DNA of 64,000 nt, taken from Cyanobacterium sp. HL-69 (GTDB lineage Bacteria > Cyanobacteriota > Cyanobacteriia > Cyanobacteriales > Cyanobacteriaceae). Below the pieces are notes generated by a model that made no database searches, was not told where the DNA came from, and saw only the letters and a list, made by a program, of their open reading frames with translations. Position 1 is the first letter of the stretch. Each line of letters begins with the position of its first letter. Where the stretch lies: NCBI GenBank assembly GCA_002813895.1, contig CP024912.1:620001-684000 (forward strand), in the 5' to 3' direction. The translations under genes were made by a program, and so were the position numbers. Below are positions 46,533 through 55,259 of the stretch, piece by piece.

Positions 46533-46846
46533 TTTTGCCTATAATTATTAGTATCACTATTTATATTCTCCGATCTTATTTTATAACCTACAAGGGAAAT
46601 GATCTTAATTTTTGTTAAAAGTTCAATAATTATCCATATTTTTTTATTTTACTTCTTTAGATAATCTAAAAGCCACAAAGAAGAATTAATAAGTATTTTA
46701 GCCTTAGCTTACCTCAAGAAAAACGGAACTTAGGCAGAGAAAATATTAATAAGTCCATAAAAAAAGAGTAAATAATAGTGATTTAATGACATATTTTTGT
46801 TATGATAAATAGTGTAAAGAACAAATAACAAATGAGGAAAAAATAT
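46533..46846. other. Divergent promoter region of sdhB and the cyAbrB gene
   Basis: About 310 nt of AT-rich sequence with no gene. A -10-like TATGAT lies at 46801-46806, about 40 nt before the cyAbrB start; no good -35 is visible. Confidence 0.5.
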
Positions 46847-47245
46847 ATGACAGAAGTAGCAACTACACCTTTGTCAGGGAAAGAGCTGTTACAAAAAGTA
46901 AAAGAATTATCTGATGTTCCCCGCCGTGAAAGGGCAAGACGTTGTGGCTACTATACCGAATCAAAAAACGGTAAAGTTAGGGTAAATTTAACTGATTTTT
47001 ATGATGCTGTTTTATCTGCAAAAGGCGTTCCTTTAGATCCAGAAAGAACTAAAGATGGAAGAGGAAGAGAAGCAACTTTCCGTGTCAGTGTTCACAAAAA
47101 CGGTCAAATCGTTATTGGTTCTAGCTACACTAAAAAAATGGGTTTACAATCAGGTGATGAATTTGAAATTAAGCTAGGTTACAAACATATTCACCTTAAA
47201 CAAGTGGGAGAAGGAGACGATTTTGATATGGATGATGATGAATAA
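46847..47245 (+). CDS. AbrB-like transcriptional regulator (cyAbrB family)
   Basis: The start is ATG 46847 (MTEVATTPLSGKELLQKVKE), supported by AGGA eight bases upstream; an ATG at 46832 would add five residues. The 132-residue protein belongs to the cyAbrB family, global regulators of carbon and nitrogen balance in cyanobacteria, with the AbrB-type DNA-binding fold in the C-terminal half (RVSVHKNGQIVIGSSYTKKM, then GDEFEIKLGYKHIHLKQ) and an acidic tail. Whether it is cyAbrB1 or cyAbrB2 I cannot tell. Confidence 0.9.
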   Translation: MTEVATTPLSGKELLQKVKELSDVPRRERARRCGYYTESKNGKVRVNLTDFYDAVLSAKGVPLDPERTKDGRGREATFRVSVHKNGQIVIGSSYTKKMGLQSGDEFEIKLGYKHIHLKQVGEGDDFDMDDDE

Positions 47246-47325
47246 ATTATCCTTAAATCTACCGAGATTTTATCGTTTAAAAAAAAATCTAATAATTTCC
47301 TTTTATTGAACCTTGTAAATAAATA

Positions 47326-48159
47326 ATGATTGACTGGGAAAGCAATTTCATAACCTCAACCCTAATCAATGGCAATGGCATTATCAAAGTTATTTTGTTC
47401 TTGATAATATGGGGGGTTGTTTGGTTGCCAATTGCATTTCCCCTTACAAGGTTAATTAACTGGCACCCCGCCACCCCAATTTCAAACTCTCAAAAGCTAA
47501 CACTAATCGTATCTCTTTATCTCATTGCTCCCTTATTGGCATGGGGAGTAATGAGCATAGATTTGCATAAAATAAGTTTGACTTTCAGTCTTAGCAACTT
47601 CAATTGTATCTTATGGGGTTATGTAATAGGAATTGTTACTATCATATTTACAAATCTGATGACATTTGCGTTCGGGTGGGCGGTATGGAAAAAACCTTCC
47701 CAGTTTTTAATGTCTGTGGTTAAAACTTTACCCCTATTATTATTGGTTAGTCTCCTCATCGCTTCGGTGGAAGAATTGATTTTTCGGGGGGTATTCAAGG
47801 ATTTTTTGAGCCAAGACTATAATATTTGGCTAACAGCAATCATTTCTAGTGCTATATTTGCGGTGCTTCATCTTATTTGGGAGAGAAAAAACACTATTCC
47901 TCAGTTACCCGGATTATTTTTAATGGGAATGGTCTTGTTTTATTGTGTATATCTTCTCAACGGTAATTTATCTATGGCCATAGGCATCCATGGGGGATGG
48001 GTAGTAACCCTTGCTACCCTCGATACCCTTGATTTGTACGAATATAATACCGATGCTAATCCTTGGCTATGGGGATGTAAGGAAAGACCTTTGGGCAGTG
48101 TGGCAGGGATGTTTATATTATTGTTAACGTTATCAATTGTTCAATATTTTTTGGCTTAA
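47326..48159 (+). CDS. CPBP-family intramembrane glutamic protease
   Basis: A 277-residue protein with about seven hydrophobic segments. The CPBP/Abi motifs are present: EELIFRG (about residue 149), then VLHLIW and GIHGGW. In other bacteria such proteins process prenylated peptides or bacteriocin-immunity factors; in cyanobacteria and plastids some anchor proteins at thylakoids. The substrate is unknown. It lies 80 nt after the cyAbrB gene. Confidence 0.85.
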   Translation: MIDWESNFITSTLINGNGIIKVILFLIIWGVVWLPIAFPLTRLINWHPATPISNSQKLTLIVSLYLIAPLLAWGVMSIDLHKISLTFSLSNFNCILWGYVIGIVTIIFTNLMTFAFGWAVWKKPSQFLMSVVKTLPLLLLVSLLIASVEELIFRGVFKDFLSQDYNIWLTAIISSAIFAVLHLIWERKNTIPQLPGLFLMGMVLFYCVYLLNGNLSMAIGIHGGWVVTLATLDTLDLYEYNTDANPWLWGCKERPLGSVAGMFILLLTLSIVQYFLA

Positions 48160-48164
48160 ATTTT

Positions 48165-48473
48165 TTAAACAATCCATTCCGAGGCGCGATCGCCCAAATC
48201 CAAGAAAATACTAACCGCTTTACCCAAACGAGGACGGTTTTTAGCTTCCAGAATGCCCACTTGTACTTGATTTACCACTCCCCAACCACTAAGATAGGTG
48301 GCAATTTGTTCTAAATGGGCATCATATTCTTCTATGGACAGGGGGAAAGAGCTTTGTTCTAAATATTTCCACATTACCTGAAAATATATACGATCCTTGA
48401 TCCGTAAAATTTGTACATCATAGGAACAACCCCATTTATTGAAAATTAATGCTTGTAATTCTTTTCCTGTCAT
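48165..48473 (-). CDS. DUF3067 family protein
   Basis: A 102-residue protein (MTGKELQALIFNKWGCSYDV) with the family blocks IYFQVMWKYLEQSSFPLS and RPRLGKAVSIFLDLGDRAS. The family is conserved in cyanobacteria and plastid-bearing eukaryotes; I know of no settled function. It is divergent from petC. Confidence 0.85.
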   Translation of the reverse strand: MTGKELQALIFNKWGCSYDVQILRIKDRIYFQVMWKYLEQSSFPLSIEEYDAHLEQIATYLSGWGVVNQVQVGILEAKNRPRLGKAVSIFLDLGDRASEWIV

Positions 48474-48766
48474 AGTTACACTGTTTTATCCTGGACATTT
48501 TAAGGTAAATCATGCTCATTTATTGAATTTGCTTATAGCAAAAATCAGAAAAAATGATATGTAGTTTATAATAATTCATAGAAGGGTTTGATCCTTAACA
48601 CCGTAAATTAAGGTTTTTCCCCAGAAAACAGGGAATAACAATACTCAAAAAGGTTCATTTTTTGTAATAATTAAATAATAACTTGGATTTACCTCCCAAA
48701 AAAAGCCTATTTGCATTATTATTGGTCAAACCAAAGTTAAACATAATAAATTAGATAAATTTAAAT
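48474..48766. promoter_or_regulatory. Leader and promoter region of petC
   Basis: About 290 nt between divergent DUF3067 and petC. A short hairpin CCTTAA (48593-48598) with TTAAGG (48608-48613), followed by a T run, could be a weak terminator or leader structure about 150 nt before petC. No promoter elements assigned. Confidence 0.35.
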
Positions 48767-49306
48767 ATGACACAGATTCCTGCTAACTCTGATGTACCTG
48801 ATATGGGGCGCCGTCAGTTCATGAATTTACTGACCTTTGGAACAATTACTGGTATTGCTGCGGGTGCTTTATACCCCGTAGTTAGTTATTTTATCCCTAA
48901 ATCTGCTGGGGGTGCTGGTGGTGGTATCACGGCAAAGGATAAACTAGGGAATGATCTTTCTGCTAGTAAGTTCACTGCTAACCGTCAACCAGGCGATCGC
49001 AGTTTAGCCCAAGGATTGAAAGGAGATCCCACATATCTTATTGTGAGTGAAGATCAACAAATTGCATCCTATGGATTAAACGCCGTATGTACTCACCTTG
49101 GTTGTGTAGTACCTTGGAATGCCTCAGAAAATAAATTTATCTGTCCTTGTCACGGCTCCCAGTATAACAACGAAGGAAAAATGGTTCGTGGACCTGCTCC
49201 CCTTTCCCTTGCCCTTGTCCATGCCGACGTTAACGATGACAAAGTTATCTTAACCGATTGGGAAGAAACTGATTTCCGTGATGGCTCCAAACCTTGGTGG
49301 GCTTAG
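48767..49306 (+). CDS. petC: Cytochrome b6f Rieske iron-sulfur protein
   Basis: A 179-residue thylakoid protein with an N-terminal transmembrane anchor (about 20-45, starting after the twin-Arg-like [11 protein letters not shown]) and the 2Fe-2S ligands CTHLGC and CPCHGSQYN. Transfers electrons from plastoquinol to cytochrome f. petA follows after 66 nt, the standard cyanobacterial petCA operon. Confidence 0.97.
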   Translation: MTQIPANSDVPDMGRRQFMNLLTFGTITGIAAGALYPVVSYFIPKSAGGAGGGITAKDKLGNDLSASKFTANRQPGDRSLAQGLKGDPTYLIVSEDQQIASYGLNAVCTHLGCVVPWNASENKFICPCHGSQYNNEGKMVRGPAPLSLALVHADVNDDKVILTDWEETDFRDGSKPWWA

Positions 49307-49372
49307 TCAATTTTCCTTATAAACCTTTAACGGTAAACAATTTAACAAAAATTAAGTAATTGTAAAATATCG

Positions 49373-50353
49373 ATGAGAAATCATTTTCCTTTAGACAGTA
49401 TAGTCAAAAATATTAGTAGGTTGTTGTTAGTGGCGATCGCCTCTACTTGCTTCTTCCTCGTCAACGACATCTTCCTACCCCAAGCAGCCAATGCTTACCC
49501 CTTCTGGGCTCAAGAAACCGCTCCTATGACCCCCAGAGAAGCCACTGGTCGCATTGTATGTGCCAACTGTCATCTCGCTGCCAAACCTGCCGAAGTGGAA
49601 ATTCCCCAAGCAGTACTACCCGATACCGTATTTGAAGCAGTGGTCAAAATTCCCTATGATCATTCCCAACAACAGGTATTAGGAGATGGCTCTAAAGGTG
49701 GATTAAATGTCGGTGCCGTATTAATGCTACCCGATGGCTTCCAAATCGCTCCTGATGACCGCATTCCCGAAGAAATGAAGGAAAAAATCGGTGGAGTTTA
49801 TTACCAATCTTACCGTGAAGGTCAAGAAAACTGGGTATTAGTCGGACCCATGCCTGGAGATGAATATGAAGAAATCGTCTTCCCTGTACTATCTCCTGAC
49901 CCTGCCACCAATCCTAACATTCATTTTGGTAAATATTCCGTTCACTTGGGCGCCAACAGAGGTAGAGGACAATTATATCCTACTGGTCAATTAAGTAATA
50001 ACAACGCTTTCAAAGCTCCCGTTGCTGGGGTAGTTAGCGACATTACCGAAGAAGAAGCGGGTGGATATTTGGTAACTATCACCACCGCTGAAGGTGATAC
50101 CAATACCGTTAATATTCCTGTAGGCCCTGAATTAATCGTTAGTAATGGTCAAGAGGTTGCCACTGGAGAGTTGTTAACCAATGATCCTAATGTGGGTGGT
50201 TTTGGACAAAAAGATACGGAAGTAGTATTACAAAGCCCCGCTCGTATTGCTTGGTTACTCTTGTTTATTGGCGGTATTATGTTAGCTCAAATTCTTCTTG
50301 TATTGAAGAAGAAACAAATCGAAAAAGTACAAGAAGCAGGGATGTATTTCTAA
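49373..50353 (+). CDS. petA: Cytochrome f (apocytochrome)
   Basis: A 326-residue protein with a signal peptide cleaved before Tyr42 (ANA-YPFWAQ), whose N-terminal amine is the sixth haem ligand. The haem motif CANCH spans residues 63-67. A C-terminal transmembrane anchor follows (near 290-310), ending QEAGMYF. Works with PetC in the b6f complex. A clear terminator follows. Confidence 0.97.
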   Translation: MRNHFPLDSIVKNISRLLLVAIASTCFFLVNDIFLPQAANAYPFWAQETAPMTPREATGRIVCANCHLAAKPAEVEIPQAVLPDTVFEAVVKIPYDHSQQQVLGDGSKGGLNVGAVLMLPDGFQIAPDDRIPEEMKEKIGGVYYQSYREGQENWVLVGPMPGDEYEEIVFPVLSPDPATNPNIHFGKYSVHLGANRGRGQLYPTGQLSNNNAFKAPVAGVVSDITEEEAGGYLVTITTAEGDTNTVNIPVGPELIVSNGQEVATGELLTNDPNVGGFGQKDTEVVLQSPARIAWLLLFIGGIMLAQILLVLKKKQIEKVQEAGMYF

Positions 50354-50939
50354 TCAAAATATCATTTTTCTCTGATTTACTTTTAAGGGGCATTAGCCCC
50401 TTTTTTTTGTTTATTAATATGCTAAAAAAGCATAAGGGCGATCGCCTTTATAAAACCATCAATAATATATATTCCTAAGACTATCAAAGTTTCTCAAGAT
50501 GAGAAAAAGTTGATTAGGATTAAGTACCACTGATTAATTTTCAACATATTGAATTCTATCAAAATTAATTTTAGATTTTCTTTATATTTAATCGTTATAA
50601 GTTATAATCATAACTAACAAGAATAAAGTAAAATTGTAGTAGCACTTTTGAGTAATTTAGTAAAAAAGTAACCTTAAAAAAGTAAAGTAAATGGGTGAAA
50701 ACCTTTGTTTACGAATAGGATCAAGATTTTTTACTATTTTAAAAAAAATTACAAATTGCATGACAGCGTTATATTTCCTAAAAAACGGTATCACAAAATA
50801 CAAAAAAGTTAGTGAGCAGAGCAAATTTAGCAAACTTAATTTTAAAAGATGTTTTTTATGGAAATAAACTATTTTAGAAAATTTCTTCGATAAAAAATTC
50901 ATTATTAAAATGGGGCAAATAATGAAAGGTGATATAGCG
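50354..50939. other. AT-rich intergenic region after petA
   Basis: About 585 nt with the petA terminator at its start and one HIP1 site (near 50440). A minus-strand 81-codon frame (50657-50902) has no support. No RNA gene is recognised. Confidence 0.55.
50385..50409 (+). terminator. Terminator of the petCA operon
   Basis: AAGGGGC-ATTA-GCCCCTT stem-loop followed by a run of T. Confidence 0.88.
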
Positions 50940-51623
50940 ATGAAAGAAAATATTAATACTTCTGAAAAAAAACTAATAGGAGAAATACTGTTAGAGGCTG
51001 GATTAATAACTCCATCTCAATTAGAAGTAGCATTGGCAGATCAAAGTCAGTTTTTTAAATTAAAAATAGGGGAAATTTTAGCCCTTAGAGGCTGGTTAAA
51101 ATCGCAAACCGCTGATTTTTTAGTGGAAATAGAAAATAAGAAATCGGCAAAAGTTTATAAAAAAGAATATCCTATCGGATACTATTTTAAAAAAGCTGGT
51201 TTACTATCCCATGAACAAATTGATAATATTCTTGTGGAGCAAAAAAAACTAGGCATAAAATTTTGTGAGACAGCGATACTCAAAGGCTACTTAAAACAGC
51301 AAACTGCGGAATTTTTTCTCGATTTTCTCTCCAAAGATGGACAAGATTATCATAATAATGATGATGATGATATAGATTGCGATGATACTATTTTACGAAC
51401 TGAAGAAAAAGATATTACCAATGGTAAAAATATTAAGGTGACAAGAATAATGAAGGATACTAATGGGGATGATTTTCATAGTGCCGAGACACACATAGCA
51501 CCTATCACAGAAGAAGAGGATATAATAATTACTCCCCAAGAAATAATTATTATCTCTAATACAGAAGCGAAATGTTTTTATTATGGTGGTGTTGCCTACA
51601 GTCCTATTTCTATTGACAATTGA
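50940..51623 (+). CDS. Protein with two GspE-N/MshEN-like repeats, unknown role
   Basis: The start is probably ATG 50940 (MKENINTSEKKLIGEILLEA), with AAAGGTGA upstream; in-frame ATGs at 50910 and 50922 are alternatives. The 227-residue protein carries two similar 50-60-residue repeats, GEILLEAGLITPSQLEVALA (about 14-60) and GYYFKKAGLLSHEQIDNILV (about 75-125), each followed by an L(R/K)GxLKxQTA(D/E)F segment. The repeats resemble the N-terminal domain of type II/IV pilus ATPases, some of which bind cyclic di-GMP. The C-terminal 90 residues are acidic and low-complexity. It has no ATPase domain. A link to pili or cyclic di-GMP is inference. Confidence 0.65.
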   Translation: MKENINTSEKKLIGEILLEAGLITPSQLEVALADQSQFFKLKIGEILALRGWLKSQTADFLVEIENKKSAKVYKKEYPIGYYFKKAGLLSHEQIDNILVEQKKLGIKFCETAILKGYLKQQTAEFFLDFLSKDGQDYHNNDDDDIDCDDTILRTEEKDITNGKNIKVTRIMKDTNGDDFHSAETHIAPITEEEDIIITPQEIIIISNTEAKCFYYGGVAYSPISIDN

Positions 51624-51707
51624 GACTTACACCATATCAAATCAAAGATTGTGATGGGGGTGATTCTTGGTTCACAGACACTTAACTAACTTTATCAAAA
51701 CCTCATA

Positions 51708-52835
51708 TTACAAGACAACTGGACTTAAATCTGGATAAAGATTAGCTATACCCTCAGCACTAGCAGGGCATACACCCCTATCGGTAATTAAACCAGTAAT
51801 TAGACGGGCGGGGGTTACATCAAAACCATAGTTAACCGCAGGGCTATTTTCGGGAGTTAATAATACTTCGGTAATTTCCCCATCTTTTAATCCTTTAATA
51901 TATTTTACTTCCGTAGCGTCTCGTTGCTCAATGGGAATTTGTTTCACACCGTCGCTAATTGTCCAATCAAAGGCTGAATAGGTGAGGGCAACGTAAAAGG
52001 GGATGTTGTTATCCTTGGCTGCCAATGCCTTAAGATAGGTGCCGATTTTATTAGCTACATCTCCAGTATAGCTGGTGCGATCGCTCCCTACTATAACTAT
52101 ATCCACCATACCATGTTGCATGAGATGACCACCCACATTATCAGGGATGACGGTATGGGGTACGCCCTGTTGCCCTAACTCCCAAGCTGTCAACCTTGCC
52201 CCTTGGTTACGGGGGCGAGTTTCATCCACCCACACATGGACTTTTAATCCTTTGCGATGGGCTTCATAAATGGGGGAGGTTGCGGTGCCATTATCCACAC
52301 AACCAAGCCATCCTGCATTACAGTGGGTAAGAATGTTTACGGTGTCACCCTGTTTTTTGTTGCTAAGGGCTTGTATCAACTCGAAGCCGTGTTCCCCGAT
52401 ACTCTTACATAATTGTATATCCTCAAGGGCGATCGCCCCTGCCACTTCCAAAGTTTTTTTAATGATTGCCTCGATGTCATTCCCCAAGGGTGCAACGGCT
52501 TCCAATTGACGATTTACCGCCCACTCTAAATTAACTGCGGTTGGTCTAGTAGCACACAGTTTCGCCCCCATTGCCATCAAAAACCCTTGCACCTCAAATT
52601 TTTCTTGAGCCTTAGCTTCAAGGGAAGCTAGGTACATTCCATACCCCGCAGAAGCACCGATTACCCCTGCACCCCTCACGTGCATTTCCTTAAGGGCGAT
52701 CGCCACGTCTTGCACCGTCCTTAAATCCTCAATCACAAACCGATGGGGCAAATGCCGTTGATCAATTATCTGTATTACCGTAGGCTCATCAGCCTTTAAC
52801 CAAATAGTACGAAAAGGCTTCCCATTAACATCCAT
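51708..52835 (-). CDS. mtnA: S-methyl-5-thioribose-1-phosphate isomerase
   Basis: Isomerises methylthioribose 1-phosphate to the ribulose form in methionine salvage. The 375-residue protein belongs to the eIF2B-like fold. Conserved blocks: RGAGVIGASAGYGM, NILTHCNAGWLGCVD, VDETRPRNQGARLTA and VGSDRTSYTGDVANKIGTY, with the expected Cys and Asp active-site positions. It is slightly longer than the usual 345-360. It stands alone on the minus strand. Confidence 0.88.
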   Translation of the reverse strand: MDVNGKPFRTIWLKADEPTVIQIIDQRHLPHRFVIEDLRTVQDVAIALKEMHVRGAGVIGASAGYGMYLASLEAKAQEKFEVQGFLMAMGAKLCATRPTAVNLEWAVNRQLEAVAPLGNDIEAIIKKTLEVAGAIALEDIQLCKSIGEHGFELIQALSNKKQGDTVNILTHCNAGWLGCVDNGTATSPIYEAHRKGLKVHVWVDETRPRNQGARLTAWELGQQGVPHTVIPDNVGGHLMQHGMVDIVIVGSDRTSYTGDVANKIGTYLKALAAKDNNIPFYVALTYSAFDWTISDGVKQIPIEQRDATEVKYIKGLKDGEITEVLLTPENSPAVNYGFDVTPARLITGLITDRGVCPASAEGIANLYPDLSPVVL

Positions 52836-53000
52836 ATAACAACTTCCCCGTGATTCTCAAAGAGGAAAATCATATCACAATAAGAAACCATTAACATCGA
52901 AAATGTTAAATAATGCAGTGTATCATAAGCAGATTCCTTTCAAAACAGTTTTGATGGATAGTTAGTATGCAACAAAGAATAAGGGGGAATTTTGATGATT

Positions 53001-53876
53001 CTACTTTGCTATGAGAGGGAATCCCAGACTTTCCCTTTGGGCTAGGTATTGATGGGCGACTTCACGGGCTAAATTCCTGATTCTACCTATATAACGGGTT
53101 CTTTCTGCCACAGCAATTACCCCTCTAGCATCGAGGAGATTGAAACAGTGGGAGCATTTGAGGACATAATCAAGGGAGGGTAAGACTAGATTCTTGTCAA
53201 TGAGTTGTTTTGCCTCTTCTTCGTACAAATTAAAAAGTTTGAAGAGTAAGTCGGGGTTAGATGCTTCAAAGTTGTAGGTACATTGTTCAATTTCCCCTTG
53301 CAAAAATATATCTCCGTATTTAAGTTTGTCATTCCATTGGATGTCGTAAATGCTGTCAACGTCTTGGAGATACATAGCCAAACGCTCTAAACCGTAGGTA
53401 ATTTCGATCGCCACGGGCTTACAATCAATACCGCCACACTGTTGAAAATAAGTAAACTGAGTAATTTCCATACCATCTAACCATACTTCCCAACCCACAC
53501 CCCAAGCACCGAGGGTGGGAGATTCCCAGTTATCTTCTACAAAACGAATATCATGATCTTCTGGATGAATACCAAGGGCTTTGAGGGATTCAAGGTAAAT
53601 TTCTTGGATATTGTCGGGGGAGGGTTTGATAATTACTTGGTATTGATAATAGTGTTGTACTCGGTTAGGATTTTCCCCATAACGACCATCGGTGGGGCGC
53701 CGACAAGGCTCTACATAAGCCACCGACCAAGGTTCAGGGCCGATCGCCCTTAGAAAGGTATGATGATTCATGGTACCAGCACCTTTTTCTGTATCGTAGG
53801 ATTGAGCTATCATACAGCCCCTTACACTCCAAAAATCATTTAAACTAGCGATAATATTTTGAAAGTTAATAGTCAT
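53001..53876 (-). CDS. glyQ: Glycine-tRNA ligase alpha subunit
   Basis: A 291-residue catalytic subunit of the alpha2-beta2 glycyl-tRNA synthetase. Family blocks: [36 protein letters not shown] and [19 protein letters not shown]. glyS (beta subunit) is not adjacent. It is divergent from the response-regulator gene across a short spacer. Confidence 0.96.
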   Translation of the reverse strand: MTINFQNIIASLNDFWSVRGCMIAQSYDTEKGAGTMNHHTFLRAIGPEPWSVAYVEPCRRPTDGRYGENPNRVQHYYQYQVIIKPSPDNIQEIYLESLKALGIHPEDHDIRFVEDNWESPTLGAWGVGWEVWLDGMEITQFTYFQQCGGIDCKPVAIEITYGLERLAMYLQDVDSIYDIQWNDKLKYGDIFLQGEIEQCTYNFEASNPDLLFKLFNLYEEEAKQLIDKNLVLPSLDYVLKCSHCFNLLDARGVIAVAERTRYIGRIRNLAREVAHQYLAQRESLGFPLIAK

Positions 53877-53997
53877 GAATTACAATAATAATTATTAAAA
53901 TAAAAATTTCTTAATTTACTAAACTGAATCAACAAGTATGAGACTATACTTAGAAATCAGTTAAATTTTGCTCAAGCATACATATAATTTATCACTA

Positions 53998-55176
53998 ATG
54001 GATACGCCCCCAACTGAAAACTACAGTGTCCCCATCAAGGAGTTTGTAGCTTCAAAGCAAACTTATTTATTCAATACCCTGAAAAAACATCAATTCACAG
54101 GAGAGTTAACCCTGAGTTATCCGGGTAATACTGAATGGAAGTTTTATTTAAATTTGGGCAGAATCGTGTACGGCACTGGGGGAGAGCATTCCGTAAGGCG
54201 ATGGCGCCGTAATTTGACCGCTTATTTACCAGAAATCGCCACTGACCAAAGTTTTTTGGAAAAGGAGTTACAGTGGATTGCGGAGCAAAAGGAAATAAAA
54301 ATTTGTTGGGATTATGATTTATTAAAGCGCTGGTTATCTTTGGGAAAAATTTCTCGTAATCAAGTATTAGAGATGATTAATGCGATGTTGATGGAGATAT
54401 TTTTTGACCTTAATCAAGTCCCTGAAATTATTTTTCGTCTTGATTCTGATTTTGAAATTCCTTTATCTGAACAAATCTTTTTGATTGATAGTAATAAGAT
54501 TATTACCCCCGCTTGGAAGGCTTGGCAACAGTGGTTGGGGGCAAAAATGGCAGATCGTTCTCCCAATAAGGCTTTGGGCATTAAATATTCCGAGGAATTA
54601 AAGTTAAAATGTCCTCCCAAGGTATATCAAGTTTTTACTAAATTAATCAACGGGCGCAATACCATTCGGGATTTGGCATGGCAACTAAAAAGGGAGTTGT
54701 ACCAAGTGGGCAAGTTACTTTTGCCTTACATTGAGGAGGGTTATATTAGTCTTAATTCCATTGCTGATTTGCCTCCCCCAGTTTCTGCTACTACCATTGT
54801 TCAAGAGGAGAGAAATATTTTGGTGGCTTGTATTGATGATAGTCCAGCTATCTGTCAAACTCTCCAAAGTATTGTTAAACCTGCGGGTTATCGTTTTCTA
54901 GCTATTACTGACCCCATAAAGGCGATCGCCACTATTCTAGCATCAAAACCAGACATAATATTCCTTGATTTGGTAATGCCCAATGCCAATGGTTATGAAA
55001 TCTGTGCCAGTATTCGTAAACTTTCTTTTTTCCGCAATACTCCCATTGTTATCCTCACTTCTAATGATGGCATGGTGGAAAGGGTACGCACAAAAATAGT
55101 CGGTGCCACTGATTTTCTCTCGAAACCCATACAGCCCGATGAGGTTTTAAATATGATTAGTAAACATCGACCGTAA
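53998..55176 (+). CDS. PatA-type response regulator
   Basis: The start is placed at ATG 53998 (MDTPPTENYSVPIKEFVASK) rather than the in-frame TTG at 53968. The 392-residue protein has a PATAN/DUF4388-like N-terminal domain (about 10-110, FTGELTLSYPGNTEWKFYLN, GRIVYGTGG), a middle helical region and a C-terminal receiver domain (about 275-390) with acidic pocket CIDDS, phosphoacceptor Asp324 (FLDLVMPN) and Lys in LSKPI. Relatives include PatA, PixG and TaxP1, used in heterocyst pattern and phototaxis signalling. No chemotaxis-type partner genes are beside it. Confidence 0.85.
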   Translation: MDTPPTENYSVPIKEFVASKQTYLFNTLKKHQFTGELTLSYPGNTEWKFYLNLGRIVYGTGGEHSVRRWRRNLTAYLPEIATDQSFLEKELQWIAEQKEIKICWDYDLLKRWLSLGKISRNQVLEMINAMLMEIFFDLNQVPEIIFRLDSDFEIPLSEQIFLIDSNKIITPAWKAWQQWLGAKMADRSPNKALGIKYSEELKLKCPPKVYQVFTKLINGRNTIRDLAWQLKRELYQVGKLLLPYIEEGYISLNSIADLPPPVSATTIVQEERNILVACIDDSPAICQTLQSIVKPAGYRFLAITDPIKAIATILASKPDIIFLDLVMPNANGYEICASIRKLSFFRNTPIVILTSNDGMVERVRTKIVGATDFLSKPIQPDEVLNMISKHRP

Positions 55177-55178
55177 AA

Positions 55179-55213
55179 CAATTGACAATGGACGATGGAC
55201 AATGGACAATTAC
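55179..55213. repeat. Heptad repeat, CAATGGA units
   Basis: Five 7-bp units (caattga, caatgga, cgatgga, caatgga, caattac), starting two bases after the response-regulator stop codon and ending before polA. Confidence 0.75.
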
Positions 55214-55259
55214 GGTAAGCTAAAATCTTCTGATTCATACCATACAAACATCATTCTTC

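Noticed and set aside
48593-48617. Riboswitch or attenuator in the petC leader
   Set aside because: Only a 6-bp AU-rich stem; no match to a known riboswitch core.
50657-50902. 81-codon minus-strand hydrophobic frame
   Set aside because: Poly-A/T rich sequence, Phe/Leu/Lys-only composition expected by chance; no start signal.
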